Shown piece by piece: positions 33,041-46,903 of a stretch of 64,000 nucleotides of DNA. The DNA lies in contig NC_080423.1 of assembly GCF_029873635.1 (NCBI RefSeq), positions 95,692,953 through 95,756,952 of the forward strand, in the 5' to 3' direction. Below the pieces are notes generated by a model that saw nothing but the letters and a program-made list of their open reading frames with translations, had not been told where the DNA came from and searched no databases. Each line of letters begins with the position of its first letter. Positions within the stretch are counted from its first letter, which is position 1. The position numbers and the translations under genes were made by a program. The DNA is from Malania oleifera (Eukaryota; Streptophyta; Magnoliopsida; Santalales; Ximeniaceae).

Positions 33041-34992
33041 TGTAAGAACCCGACCCGAGAATTTTGAATTAAATAAATGAGAAAAGGGAAGGAAATTTTA
33101 AAAGGGAAAATCAATGGGGCTCATTGACGAGACTCCTTTTCTCGTCGACGAAGTCCCTTGTACAGTTTGGCGACAAAATTCAGAGGTTCGTCAACAAGGG
33201 GATGCCAAGAGATTTTGGGAATTCTGAAATCTCAGGCTCATCGATGAGGCCACCCTGTCATCGACGAACTTCCTTCTTCTGCTCGTCGATGAGCTCTCCA
33301 CTTTGTGGACGAGTCTGACTGGGTCAAAGGTCTAGAAATTGAATTTTTGGTTGCCTCATTGTTAATAAACATAAAAATCCTCTCTCTCTCTCTCTCTCTC
33401 TAGAACTCAAACCACTCTCTCTCTAGGGTTTCGGGTCGTTTATTACCTGAATCAATGATCTGACATTACCACGTGGATCAGGAGGAGAATCTCTACATTT
33501 ATAGCAGATCAGAATTTCATTTCGAGGATTTTCGGGGTTTTTCCTAAAATCGAGGTAAGTGTCCAATTTCATTTTTGGTTTAGTAAATTTATAGTAGGTA
33601 GGATTATATTAAAGTTGTGTTCTTCGATTTTTAGGTTTTGGGAACTCGGTTCGCTGTTTATGAGCTGTATAGTTCATATTTTGGTTTTCAGGAAAAGGTA
33701 AGGGGTTTTTGTTTATATCAGTTATTTTTGTGATATAAATCGGTAAAAATGTGGTTTACGATATTATGGATGTTTTGGCTACTTATTTGGGAAAATCTAT
33801 AGGGTGAAATAACAGAATTTTCGGGTTTACAGTTTTTTTGGGAAAATTAAGGGTTTCGGGTATCATCTCTATTTCTATTGGAAAACTATATATTTGGTTA
33901 AAATGTAATACAGAGATGACCATACCTTTGATTATTTTAAATTTTATTTTTGGAATACCTAATATGAGATTGTTTGTATACCCAAATAAGTGTGGCATAG
34001 CTTATATATTTTGAATGGTATATTTATGGAAAAGCGTGTCGATTAACTACCATAGGCTGTGAATGACATGTTTGGGAAAAAGTGTGTCAGTTAACTACCG
34101 TAGGCTGTGAGTATTTGAAATGAGATATAGGAACGTGAGTTCCAAATTGTTCTAGGTTTTGTGCAAATGCTAAATCGGGATAAAACCAAAGGCCTAGGAC
34201 AATCGAAGCGTGTCAGTTAACAACCAAAGGCTAAGATATAATGTGTGTAAGAATAATACCGTAGGCGGCGATATTCGGATTTAGGCCGAGGGTGTGCAAT
34301 ACCACCTATGATTCTGGTTGGTCACCGAAGGGTATGAGTTTGTACCATGTTTGCACCGGTTGAACGTTGTGGGGCTTAAGCTACGCTGGGTTACCGGGGG
34401 TGCCATGTAGTGCGGCCATCTTAGGCCGAAGAGTGTGACGACACTAGACTGCAGTGTTTTGTGAGATGTATGCTAGAACTGTTTGTGAAAATACTAGAAT
34501 TGTGAAATGTTTATGTTTTACTATTGAAATAACAGTCATGTGCCACACATTGATATAACATGTTTCTCCCTTACTGGGAGGTGTCTCACCCCTATCATAC
34601 AAATGTTTTTTAAGACCCTCGAGTAGCCGACACTAGCATCATAGCGGTTCAAGAGAGTGGTGGTTGGTTAGCACTGTCTAGGTACTTGTGTAAGCATTAA
34701 ACCGTGGCTGGAGTGTCATTTTGGATTATGTGGATACTCGGGGATTAAGTTTTGTATTATGGGACTAGATCCTATTTTGTATAGACTCTGGTATGGTTTT
34801 ATGAATGTATTAGGTTGAATTTTTCGTTGCGTATATGTGTATATGGTATATGTGATTATGGATAGGGTATACGTGAACCCTACGAGGTCGAACCCTTGCA
34901 TTGTATGGTATCATGGACGATTGTATGACACAGGGACAGGTTAGGTTACAAATTCATACCCTGGGGCCCATTTTCGGGTTCGGGGTGTGACA
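33041..34992 (+). mobile_element. Ty3/Gypsy LTR, divergent subfamily (plus orientation)
   Basis: A 1952-bp LTR, TGTAAGAACCCGACCCGAG...GGGTGTGACA. It has the CGTCGACGA cluster (33120-33320), a (CT)n leader (33378-33405), GTGTCAGTTAACTACCGTAGGC-like repeats (34038-34270) and the TTACTGGGAGGTGTCTCACC block (34572-34591). Flanks AAATT and ACTTT match poorly, so solo status is not proven by a duplication; no internal sequence follows on either side. Confidence 0.8.
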
Positions 34993-36148
34993 ACTTTAGA
35001 TGTCACCAAATGCACATAATTGAAACAGTAAAGATTTCAAAAATAATTGAATCAACCTCAATGCATGTGTTTATGTACCAATGTCCAAGGACTTGTTATG
35101 TTAGGTCAAAAATTTTTTTTTTTGAAATGAACTTTTCGAAAAGTTAGAATAAATAAAATAAGTGGTACCACATGAACACAAGCAGTCCAGTAGTTGTGGG
35201 CACACATACATGATAAATTATTAGGTTAGATTGTCTAAACACATCACATTTTAGATTCATACCCTTAGATTTTAGATGGTTCTAAGTGATTTTACGAAAG
35301 TTTTGGATTAAAATCATAATTCTGAGTTATAATTCAAAATCCAAAGATTTTTTTGTTTGAAATATGACGTGGTTATGCAACCTAAATATTCTTTACATAG
35401 ACGCACACACGCACACACTATACATATATACAAGTTGAGATATGATATCATCTCAACTTGAAAGTGCAAACATATGTATTTCTAAACTTTTCTCTAATCA
35501 ATGACTTGTTGAAAACAAGATTTCCTTGTACTATATATATAATGTGATAAAAAAAATATAGAGTTTGAGCACACAAAATTATATTTAAGAGAGATAAACA
35601 AATACAAAAGAACGAATAAAATATCTTTAAACTATCTCAATCTTCTAGTTTTAATGGCTTAAAACATGTTGAATTGTAACTTAATAACACAAATATAACA
35701 TTAAAATAAGTTGTTATCATCAAAACATAGTTAAGAAAATTATCAGGCTAATAGTGATTTTCTCAAAAGAAGCTTCTAAAGGATGAAAATAAGCTAATTG
35801 AGGTGGTTGTAAACGATTATTTAGCCCATTATGAAAGAAGAGCTATTAAAAGAAAATTTTTATCTTACCTGTTTGAAAAAATTGATTTTAAGTTTGGATT
35901 TGAATTTGTATAACTTTGGATCAAATGTAGTATAAAATTAAATTGAGCTTGTTTCAAATCTATACAAAAATTCAAATTTAAAACTTAAAACATGCACCCA
36001 AACACTAAGTTATGTTTAGCAAACAAGTTACAGGGTGAGAGGGTGCTTGAAAATATCTGAAGTAACTTAAATAAATATATTTTTTTAGGAAATACAATTA
36101 ATGGATAGATATTTTGTAATGTTTGAAAAAAAAATTAAGGCCACTCGT
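34993..36148. other. AT-rich intergenic stretch without genes
   Basis: I see no coding region. The only structure I recognise is the MITE-like inverted repeat at 35869-36006 and a short CATCTCAACTTG/CAAGTTGAGATG hairpin around 35431-35461. Confidence 0.6.
35869..36006. mobile_element. MITE-like inverted repeat
   Basis: About 138 bp with facing ends: TGTTTGAAAAAATTGATTTT then AAGTTTGGATTTGAATTTG on the left, and CAAATTTAAAACTTAAAACA then TGCACCCAAACA on the right. The GTTTGG ends and AT-rich stem are typical of small MITEs. A clear target duplication is not visible. Confidence 0.5.
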
Positions 36149-37894
36149 TGTAGTAACCCGAAAAAAATATTATTATTAATCAATTAATTAAATAAATATT
36201 ATTAAATTAATTAATGAAATAAAAAAAGTAAAGGAATAGTATGGAAAAAAAATTAATTGGAATAAAGATATATATATATATATATGATTAAAGCTTCTTC
36301 AGCAAGCTTCATCCCAAATTCAATTTGGGATTTCAAGTCCTACACATCTTCTCTAGCTTTCTCATGCCTCTCATCTCACTTTCTACTTCTTTCTCAGTTT
36401 TGTCAGTTTCTCACTGCACGCCTCCTTCTCTCTTTTCTTATCTTCTTGACCAATATTCGGTCGATTAGAAAATCAAAGATGTTGGGTTCCTATCTTCGCC
36501 ACCGATATTCTTACCAGAGCGGATTTGTCGTGGGAGCGACGTAGGCCACATTCTTGGGAAAAGGTATACTCCCCCTCTTTTTTTAATTTCTCCTTTAATC
36601 TTCGACTAAATCAATGATTGAGTACTACCACAGGGTCCTAATCTCGATTGTCGTCATTTTGGCTGGAGCAGATTTTCAATTTGGAGGTCTTAAGCACCAC
36701 TCCAAAGCGAGAGTGGAATTTAGGGAATTAAGGAAATTGGTTGTTTTAGGGGGTTTAATTGTTAATTGAAATTTATGAGCGTGGGAAATGTTAAAATAAT
36801 ATTTTATTTAGGGTTGATTTGATTAAATTAGGATTATTGAATCAGATTTTGGGTAAGAGCTGCAGGTATCATTTTGGGGTTCTTGCTGGCGGAGTTTTTG
36901 GGAATCAGGTAAGGGGGATTAAGTTAAGTCAGGATTTTATTAAACATGAATTTATTAAATTGTTATATATTTATTTATTTATTTACTTAAGAAATTAAAG
37001 GTTATTTTGAAAACTAACCGTTCGAAATGGATTTTACAAATTTAGAATATTTGGTATGGTATTTTTGAATAAAATGAATGGTGGAAAACTTGTTTATTTA
37101 TATGGTTATCTTAAAATGTGGAAAATCGTGTTGCAGATGATTTAATTGGTATGGATTATCATATATCTGGATTTGGAATTTTGAAATACTGAATTGTTTG
37201 TGAAATACTAAATTGTTTGAGAAATACTAGTAATGCTTGCGAAAATACTAGAAATGTTTATGAAATGCAGGAGTTTGAAATAACGACTAGTAACCGGGTA
37301 TTGTTTGATTGGCCAAGGGGCAGGATTATTATTTGACGGTCGATGACCGAGTTTTAATTGATGGCTATATGTCGGATTGTATTTGTGGCCAAGGGCCAGG
37401 TTTTTGGAATAACAGGAAATATATGTGAATTGATATTTTAAATGGTGATTTCTATTATCTAACTTGCATGATATGCTTTAGGAACCCTGGGGACCAGTGT
37501 ATTGTGAGTACGGTACCGTTGCTAGTTAGACCATATGCACCCACACTGTTCTAGATAGAAGTGTATTGGGTCCTAACCGACTACCTGCGTGAGGTTGAAG
37601 TAAGGGCGTCGGACCTGCAGCTTTGCTGTGGATGCCTACAAACGTGCTTGCAAAGGATTTTTTTTTTTTTTTTGACTTTGTTTAGGTTGATCACCTAGGC
37701 TTAGTCCAGCCTTCGGGATACACAACCCGTGCCATGGGGGAAGTAAATGGCGTGTTTGTCACAGGGATTGCCTTATATGCATATCTATTAATTTATATGA
37801 ATACGGATAATTAATAAGATAACTTCGAGAGCTTACTGAGAAAGATGAGTGCCCTAATAGAAGTAATGATATTAGAGCAGAGGGAAGCTACTTA
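36149..37894 (+). mobile_element. Partial Ty3/Gypsy LTR of another subfamily
   Basis: It starts TGTAGTAACCCGAAAAAAAT and carries the family landmarks AGGTAAGGGGGATTAAGTTA (36906), GTACGGTACCGTTGC (37509) and CCAGCCTTCGGGATACACAA (37708). The end is not reached because the 5' LTR of element B begins at 37895, so element B seems to have inserted into or replaced its right end. It lacks the CGTCGACGA cluster. Confidence 0.65.
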
Positions 37895-39939
37895 TGTAGT
37901 GACCCAAAGAATTATGGTATTTAAATAATAAAAGAGGGAGAAAAGGAAAATTGTGAAGGGGGTCACAGTAGGTCCTCGTCGACGAACGTGAAGAGTTCGT
38001 TGACGAAGTGGCTTATTGGGCTCGTCGACGGGGACATGTGTCTCATCGATCAGAAGATACTGAGAGACTATATTTAGTTCTGAATTTCATCGATGAGGAT
38101 TAGGTGTTTGTTGACGAACTTCCTTCGTGGCCTTGTCCACGAAGTAACATGTCTCGTCGACAAAGGCTAGTGTGTAAATAGCCCTAATCTGGATTTCAGC
38201 GTAGATTTTTCATACCAAACAGTGTTTCTCTCTCTCCTCTTCGATTTTTCCTCTTTCTCTCTAAGATTCTGGGTAGGATTCTTGCCGATTCGACGATCTG
38301 AGGCCACCACAATACTCTTGGGAAGGTTCTCTTCAAGTCTACTAGAGTGGATAGTTGGTGGGGCTATCTTGAACTTCATCCCAAATTCAGGGTAAAGTTT
38401 TTTATTTAGTTTTTGGCTTTCCTACAGTTGTAGAAAATGTAGTAGTCGAAGAAATACTAATGTTTTGTTCAGGGGGATATTGTTTTTAGAGTGTTGAACG
38501 GGGAACCCTGCGAGTGTAAGATTAGACGTTATAGAGGTTTTTTTTCAGGAATCGGGTAAGGAGATAAACTAAGTCAGGATTTTTATGGAAATGTATATAT
38601 TATTTTACAACATTTAATTTCAAATAAATATGTATATTGTAGAATTATGTTGGGAATAATGCTGTTGATCAAAAATATGAATAATACCTATTTTGTGTGG
38701 CATGAGTAAAATTTACCATGGAATATTATGTTTTTACTGCTTTCAAGAAAATGTTATAATGATACAGGATTTTTATATGATATATCGGCGTACGGGCTGA
38801 AGTTTTTACATGATATATCGGCGTACAAGGCGAGGGTTTTATGATATGCAAAATCGGCATACGGGCCGAGGATTTTATGATATACAATACCCGCGTACGA
38901 GCCATAATTTATAAAATATAAAATGCCGGCGTAAGGGCCGGAGATTTTATGATATGTTATGTAAAATTATATGATGATATTTACTTGACTGTTATTATTA
39001 TGTAATAGTCATGTATCATTATTTGGAAATATATTATATGTTATCAGAACCTGGTTAGCTTAGTTTAGGCTTTTACGAAGCACGGTACCGTAACTATGTG
39101 ATCACGATTATGATTATGTTAGTGCTACCGCTTGCCGTACGGGGTAGTGAGAGATTGGCAGTCGATGTGGTTTATTGTAGTGCAGGCATCCCTTTAGTGT
39201 ACGGACCAAGAGGGGCAGATCCATTGTACTTACAGACTTTTGCTTTTGACTCGGTAGTGGTCAGCCAGCCATTGTCGGGTCCCTCCTTCGGGCCTCACAA
39301 CCCAGTCATGTGGGGGTAAGACATGACACCAGCCAGCTAACCATCTAGGATGTTTTTCTATGTATAGTTGTATGAGATAATTTATGTATAAGGAAATTTG
39401 TATGTTATATCATGTTATGATTATATATGTTTTCCCAGATATGATATAGATAATTTTATCAAGTGTATTTATGTACTATTATATGTATAACATAAAAATA
39501 CTCATGTTGCCACATATTGATATTAGTTTATTTCCCTTACTGAGAGGTGTCTCAGCCTAAATTATATAAACATTTTAGGAGTCCCAGATAGGAGAGCGGA
39601 TAAAGCTCCGCAGCGTTAGGATTCAGTTGTTCTACCCTATCTGAAGGGTAAGTCATTTTGCTAGGGTCAGACGGATTTTTGGATGACGACCCTAGGACTT
39701 TTTTTGGTTATTTTGGGTTGTGTGTATTCATATGATGGATGTAGTAAACTCTGGTATTATGTTGTTTGGTAATTGATATGTATATGATGTCACATTTCCT
39801 GCTACTTAGGTATCAGTACTATATTTCAGGTATACCCTTGGTACCCTTGGGTCCAGGTGGATTATGACTTGCCAGTACTATTATTTGGATACAATTGTTG
39901 TGGAAAAAAAATATATGATAAAATAAGCAGGTCGTTACA
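37895..39939 (+). mobile_element. 5' LTR of Tekay-like Ty3/Gypsy element B
   Basis: A 2045-bp LTR, TGTAGTGACCCAAAG...GCAGGTCGTTACA, followed within a few bases by a primer-binding site. Inside are the palindrome cluster (37975-38165), a TATA-like TGTAAATAGCC (38172), a TTTCTCTCTCTCC leader, the tandem dyad array (38775-38955), the GGTACCGTAACTATG block (39083) and the ACTGAGAGGTGTCTCAGCC block (39539). The first 146 bp differ from the 3' LTR remnant at about 12 sites by eye, about 8%. Confidence 0.92.
38775..38955 (+). repeat. Tandem dyad array, units of about 33 bp, in the LTR of element B
   Basis: Four to five copies of a unit reading ATGATATATCGGCGTACGGG then CTGAAGTTTTTAC, each with a CGGCGTACGGGC dyad in an AT-rich linker. 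It is related to the arrays at 10266-10440 and 42320-42560 after allowing for orientation. Confidence 0.88.
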
Positions 39940-39942
39940 GTT

Positions 39943-39954
39943 TGGTATCAGAGC
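39943..39954 (+). other. Primer-binding site of element B
   Basis: TGGTATCAGAGC is the complement of the 3' end of plant initiator tRNA-Met, the usual primer for Tekay-type Gypsy elements, three bases after the LTR end. Confidence 0.85.
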
Positions 39955-42319
39955 CTAGGTTGTTAGGTTCTGTAGACTTTAGAGTGATGATACCAGAGTA
40001 TAGGAAAAGGATTTAAGGTTTTATTCTACAGTCTAAAGGCAGGACTTTCATGGCGGTTTCTGTGTTTTTCCTGGGATGACGATTTCAAGAAAACCATAGT
40101 AAACTATTGTTGGGTTGTGTTCCTAGGATGTAGGACTGGATTTAGAAATAAGATTAGGATGTCAAGATAGGGAATTATGTTAGGCAAGTAAATTATAAGG
40201 ATAGGGTCTCTAAATCACATTTATAATTTTTCAGGATGGACCTAGGAGGAGGTAGTGCCCATGTGAGCGGTAGTGATGGAGTAGGGTCCTTGAGTACTAG
40301 TGGGACCGATTCTGTTGCAATACTACGCAGCGTGGCTCATCAATTTAAAACTGAAATCGCTAGGAACTCCAGAGAGTAGGGAGGCCCGTCTGCAGGCCAT
40401 GGGTGCACGATATAGAAGTTTACTGAGATGAATCCTCCGATATTTTTAGGAGGAGTTGATCCCGCAGTTGCCAAAAATTGGATGCAGGAGATTGAGAAAG
40501 TCTCGACTGTATTACAGTATTCGGAGGAACAGAGGGTCTTCTTCGCCACCTATAAACTGAAAGGAGTGTGGACTGTTGTGAGACTTTTGGAGCAGTAGAG
40601 GACGATGTCGATAGCTATGACATAGGATCGATTTAAAGAATTATTCTTTGACAGATACTTCCCAGCCACTTTCAAGGAAGTCAAAGTGGAAGAGTTCCTA
40701 AATCTGAAGCAGGGACAGCAGATGGCCCAGTAGTATGTGGCGCGGTTTATAGAGTTATCTTGCTTCGCTTCGTATATTGTTCCTGATGAGGTAAAGAAGG
40801 TGAGATAGTTTGAAAGAGGGTTGAGGCGAGGTATATACAAGCAGGTGGTACTACTGAAGATACAGGACTTTTCTAAGTTAGTTGATAAAGCAGCTTTGGC
40901 TGAGGTTAGTGAGCGTATGAATACAGAGGAGCAGGGACAGAAGAAGAGATCTGCACCTTTAGGCTACTAGCAGGGTCCTAAGCAGGGTCAGTGGAGGAGA
41001 GGAAACTATGGCAGAGGACACAGGTAGGAGACTAGAGGTCGTGAGGTTCAGGCGGTGTAGAATTTTCCTATCTATCAGACTTGTGGGAGGAGACACTAGG
41101 GAGAGTGTCGAGTGAGGAGAGTTGTCTGCATCGCTGTGGTAGACAGGGACATCTGGTGCGAGATTTCCCTACACCACCAGATATCGTTCCTACTCCCAAA
41201 CTGTACCGGGGAGGCTATCAGGCACCCCATGAAGGCCAGCAGAGGAATATGGCTCCAGTCAGAGTGTCGCTTTGATGTTAGGTGATGTTGAGAAAGCCGA
41301 CAACGTGGTGACATGTCACGACCTGCTCATTTTTCACATTTTTTTTATCAACATCATAAGATTAATACTACATATCCCACAATCCAGCTCAGCAGGTCAC
41401 CATCCACCTAGACTTGTGGGTACCAGGGATATAACAAAACATACAGCAGAAGCCTACGCAGCAGAAAGTATAAAATTATATACATCTCATCATAATGTGC
41501 CCAATACATACTAGAGTACTACAACCACTAACTCTCAGTATATACATCCCAAAAATAAATCTAGGGACAATTCCCTCAAAAATCTAACTGTCCTTATCAA
41601 GACTTACCCTTCGCAGAGGGCAGATAAACAACACTAATTCTACGAGACTTTTCCCGCTCTCCTATCCGGGGCTCCTGAAAAGTTAATGAAATTTAGGGGT
41701 GAGACACCTCTCAGTAAGGGAAATAAACTAATACTAGTATGTGGTAACATGAGTAATTCGTGTTCAACATATATCATATATAACACATTTTGTACTGTTT
41801 CATCAAATCTGGGAAAACATATATATAAATCAACATGGTAGAACATACTGCATTTTCATAACATATCTCATCTCATATCATAATAATAATATCATAAAAC
41901 AATCCTGGTAGGTTAGCTGGCTGTCGTCATGTATTACCCCCACATGACTGGGTTGTGTGGCCCGAAGGCAGGACCTGACAGTGGTTGGCCGACCATTGCC
42001 AAGTCAATAGTCTAGTCTGTAGGTCCGATGGGTTTACCCAAACTGGTCCGTTCATCAGGGGCGATAACAGCACACTTCTTGAAAATAACCACATTGACCA
42101 TCCAATCTCACACCACTCCGTACAGCGGAGTTAACACAGATATCATGATCACGAGGACCATGGACACATAGCAACGGTGCCGTGCAAGTGCTAGCCTAAA
42201 CTAAGCCAACCAGGTTCTGATATCATATACATATACTGAAACCGTGATACATAAATATCTCATATCATTTAATTTCACATTGATCACAACATTTCACAGA
42301 TATACATGTATCATGAAAA

Positions 42320-42560
42320 TCATCGGCCCGTATGCCGGTATTACACATTTTAACATAGCACGGCTCATACGCCGACAAATCACATAGCACAGCCTATACG
42401 CTGGTAAACCACATAGCACGGTCTGTACGCCGGCAAATCACATAGCACAGCCCATACGCTGGCAAACCACATAGCACGGCTCGTATGCCGGCAAACCACA
42501 TAGCACGACCCGTACGCCAGCAAATCACATCCACATATATATATATGTAAAAACATCTCG
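42320..42560 (-). repeat. Tandem dyad array, units of about 31 bp, inside a solo LTR
   Basis: About seven units of the type ACATAGCACGGCTCGTATGC then CGGCAAACC. On the element's sense strand each unit has a CCGGCATACGAGCCG dyad. Confidence 0.9.
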
Positions 42561-42706
42561 GCCTGTACGCCAGTTTTCCATCATAAAAATTCATATCATC
42601 CATATTCCCAGAAAAACAGCATTTCACAACATTTTTACTCATGCCACACAGTAGATTTTCCATATATTCAACATACGATCATTTTCACAGTATTTTGCAA
42701 ATATAA

Positions 42707-42709
<3 letters not shown>

Positions 42710-42757
<48 letters not shown>
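42710..42757 (+). repeat. (TA)n microsatellite
   Basis: About 23 TA units inside the solo LTR at 41314-43698. Confidence 0.95.
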
Positions 42758-42758
<1 letters not shown>

Positions 42759-45226
42759 CATATACATTTTCCATAAATCAAATGATAACTATATATATGT
42801 AAGCATTTTCCAAAACAGTACTAGCTTAGTTTATCCCCTTACCGGATTCTTGGAAAGCCCCTAATAAAACTGCCCCGCACCTGTAGGGTTCCTAACTCAA
42901 CATTCTGAAAATGAAAAATCTCAAAATTAAAGTTCAGTATTTCGAAGCATACAATATTTTCCTCAACTGCCAAAAACCCAAATATTGAGTAGAAAGTTTT
43001 CACCCAAAAGCATTCAAGTTTAACACCTGAGAGTTTCCCTGACCAATACTCTGAAACTGAAAACCCCCAGTATTAAATTTCAGTATTTTTATGCGCACGA
43101 CATTTCTTATAACTAGCGCAAGACCAAATATGGCTTAAAAAGCCTTACCTCAACTCTAGGATGATTTCCAACTAGCTTCCACGATCCGCTCCAGCAGATT
43201 TGGAGAGAACTCTGCCAAGAGCGTCATGGTGACTTCGGATCATTGATCCAACGTAAAAATAGCCCAAAAACGAGGAGAGAGAGAGAGAGTGAGCCTAAGG
43301 GGAGAGAGAGAAGAGAGAGAGATTTTTTAAAAAATGAAATAATTCCTAGATTTTCGTATATATAAAACAGGGGATTTCGTCGACGAGCCCATTCTTCGTC
43401 GACGAGTCCTTCACAAATTTCATCGATAAGACCCTGTATTCGTTGACGAAATTCAGGTTGCCTCAGACCCCTCTTGGTATTTTCTCATCGACGAAGCCCT
43501 ATGTTCGTCGACGAAATCTTTAAAGCCTTCGTCGACGAATCCCCTATATTCGTCAACAAAGCCATGCTGACCTCCTTTCCTTTAGTCCTTCCAAAGTTCA
43601 ATGTCATCGACGAACGCTTTGTCTACGGCCTCCTTCTGTTTCCAGTCTCCATTTCCCTCTCTTTATTATTTGAATACCATTTTATTCGGGTTGTTACATG
43701 ACATGTATGGTTAATATGTTTTCATTTAAAGTTATTATATTGTTTGATTCATGAGCCACACATTCGTTCGTGTCTATGGAGTGTATTAGATTATGTGGGC
43801 CAGAAACATATTTGTTAGACATCGAACTGTTAGTAACTACACCGACAGGGTCAATAGTGAGGTGTAGTAGAGTGCTTCGAGATTGTCCAGTTGATATTCA
43901 GGGAAAAAATTGTCTACTGATTTGATAGTATTGAATATGCATCGGTTCGATGTAATATTCGACATGGATTGGTTGGCAGCCAATTACGCCAGCATAGACT
44001 GTCGTTTGAAAGAAGTAATATTTAGACCTCTGGGAAGACCAGAATTCAGGTTTATAGGGTCGCGAGTGCAATCACCACCTCAGTTAGTTTCAGCTATTTA
44101 AGCGAGGAGACTGCTCCTAAGTGGTTGTCAGGGATTCGTGGCATTTGTGAAGGAAATTTCAGGGAATGAATTGAAGCTTACTAGTACGCTAGTAGTAAAA
44201 GAGTTTACAAATGTTTTTCTAGATAAGTTACTAGGCTTGCCACCTGATCGTGAGGTATTTTCCTATTGATCTACTCTCAGGTACAGCGCCAATCTCTAAA
44301 GCACCTTACCGGATGTTGCTAGCAGAGTTGACAAAATTAAAGAATCAGTTGTTAGATTTGCTTGATAAGGGTTTTATACGGTCTAGTGTATCTCCGTGAG
44401 AAGCACCAGTATTATTTGTGAAAAAAAAAAAGACGGGTCCATGAGGATGTGTATAGATTATAGGGAAATTAATAAGGTGACAATCAAGAATAAGTATCCT
44501 CTACCCCGTATAGATAATTTATTTGACCAGCTCCAGGGGGGTGTATTCTAAGATTGATCTTAGATCAGGTTATCATCAAGTAAGGGTAAGGGCAGAAGAT
44601 GTCTCGAAGATGGCCTTTAAGACCAGTTATGGGCATTATGAGTTTCTTGTTATGTTGTATGGTTTGACGAATGCTCCTACAATATTTATGGATTTGATTA
44701 ATAGAATCTTCCACCAATGTTTAGATCGGTTTGTTGTTGTTTTTATTGATGATGTACTAGTCTATTCGAGGAGCTATGAGGAGCATGAGATGCATTTGAG
44801 GCAGGTTTTACAGACGCTCAGGGAAAATAAGTTATACGCCAAGTTTAGAAAATATGAATTCTAGCTCGAGAAGGTTGTGTTTTGGGGGCATGTCATTTTA
44901 GGGGATGAAATTTCTGTGGATCCTAGTAAAATTGATGCAGTAGTGAATTGGGCTAGACCGAGGAACGTTCAGGAGATCAGGAGTTTCTTGGGGCTAACTG
45001 GGTATTACCGTCGTTTTGTTAAGAGATTCTCGTCGTTATTTGGGCCTCTGACACAATTGACTAGGAAAAATACCAGATTTGAATGGGACGACAATTTTCA
45101 AGAATTGAAGTAATGGCTTGTCACGGCACCAATGCTAATCATTCCGTTAGGGGTTGAGGGTTATGTTATCTATAGTGATGTGTCCTTGAAGGGACTTTAC
45201 TATGTATTGATGCAACATGGCAGGAT

Positions 45227-46838
45227 TGTAACGACCTGCTAATTTTTATTTATTTTTTAAATATACATATATATTGAAGTTTACACTACTTTGATACCTT
45301 CTAATATAAATCTTTTTATCAACCTAAACAGCGAGAAGCTGAATTCATATATCCACAACCATATATATATATTTATAATACCAGAGTGCTAGGTTATTCT
45401 CAAATTACACATACATAACCGAACTAGGCTACACAATAGTACTCCTTTCCCTAAAAAGATTCACCCTACTGACTAGGCAAGTAGCCCCTCTACCTGCGAG
45501 CCTGATCTGCTCGCCTGATTAGATCACCTGAAAAATGACAATTCATTGGGACGAGACGACGCTCAGTAAGATGAAATATGCTATTACTAGTGTGTGGCAA
45601 GTGAGCTACATGCTTGTAAAATCTGATTTAGGAAAATACCATAAATAACACAACTGAATAAAACCTGTATACTTGATGCAAAATAAATCATGCCTAGGTT
45701 GCTTAACGTAAACTGATTTTTCTGAATATTTTATTCATAATACTGCTAATATCTATAGGTATGACTATTTTTTGAAAATTAGATCATACACATATATAAT
45801 AGCTAAGAAAATTCCCTAGATGGATAACTAAAAGTCATGATTTAACCCCTCATGACAGGGTTGTGCGGCCCGAAGGCAGGACCTAAATTGGCTGGCCGAC
45901 CAGGGTAAGTCAACTGAACTCCAACAGTTAGATCGGCCCCCTCAACCCATATCTGATGGGGAGCCTCTCCACAACATTGACACGATCGACTTTTGAATAC
46001 CACATACTATCTGAGTAGTGGTTACACTCTAAACTGAATATAGTTACGGTACCGTGCTCTGCTGGCTGAATATGGTTCATCAGGGTCTGATACTATATAT
46101 AAATAATTGATATTTCTAAAATACAGCTTTTACCATGATTTTGTAACAACTGAAATAACCATACATTATATAAACTGATCTGAATAAACTATAATAACTG
46201 AATATCTGAGGTATCTGCATAATTGAATAACTGAAATATCTGATTAACTGTGATAACTGTATGTTATGGTTCTGAAATTGGTATATCATAATATTCTGAG
46301 AATGCTGTGAAATATAGGTTTCTGTACGTATACTGTAAATCATCGTATTCTGAAAACTGTATAAATTCTGTGCTGATCTGATATTAAACTTATGCCACAC
46401 AACTAAATATCCATGTTATCGGGTTCTGAAAACTATATTTATGATCTGAATAATAATTCGATGAAAACATATAATTTGTACTCAAATCATAATAAGGTTT
46501 CCTAGCATAGCATATTTTCTTTACCATATTCTTGTTAAAGTCCCCTACTTTGACTGGTCCTACACCTGCAGGGTTCCCTACATAACACCCTGAAAACAAC
46601 ATTTTTTAGAACAAAATATCACTATTTCTTCGACTACTACACTTTCTACAACTTCTGGAAAGCCAAATATTAGATAAAAGACCTTACCCTGAATTTGGGA
46701 TGAAATTCAACTCTGTCCCACCAACAATCCACTTCGGCAGACTTAGAGAGAACTTTCCTAAGAGCGTCGTGGTGGCCTCAAATCATCAATCCGGTGACTA
46801 ATGGAGTCAGAATCGAAGAAAGAAGAGGAAGAAACTGT

Positions 46839-46903
<65 letters not shown>

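Larger units (their letters stand above)
41314..43698 (-). mobile_element. Ty3/Gypsy solo LTR with TGACA target duplication
   Basis: A 2385-bp LTR, TGTCACGACCTGC...CGGGTTGTTACA, reading on the minus strand, with perfect TGACA on both sides (41309-41313 and 43699-43703). It separates the gag and protease regions of element B. It contains the dyad array (42320-42560), a long (TA)n tract, a (GA)n leader (43275) and the palindrome cluster (43375-43615). Confidence 0.93.

Noticed and set aside
33041-34992. Target duplication around the plus-oriented LTR
   Set aside because: Flanks AAATT and ACTTT agree at three of five bases only, not enough to claim a duplication.
42320-42560. Second CRISPR-like regular array
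   Set aside because: Same reasons: a tandem minisatellite inside a solo LTR.
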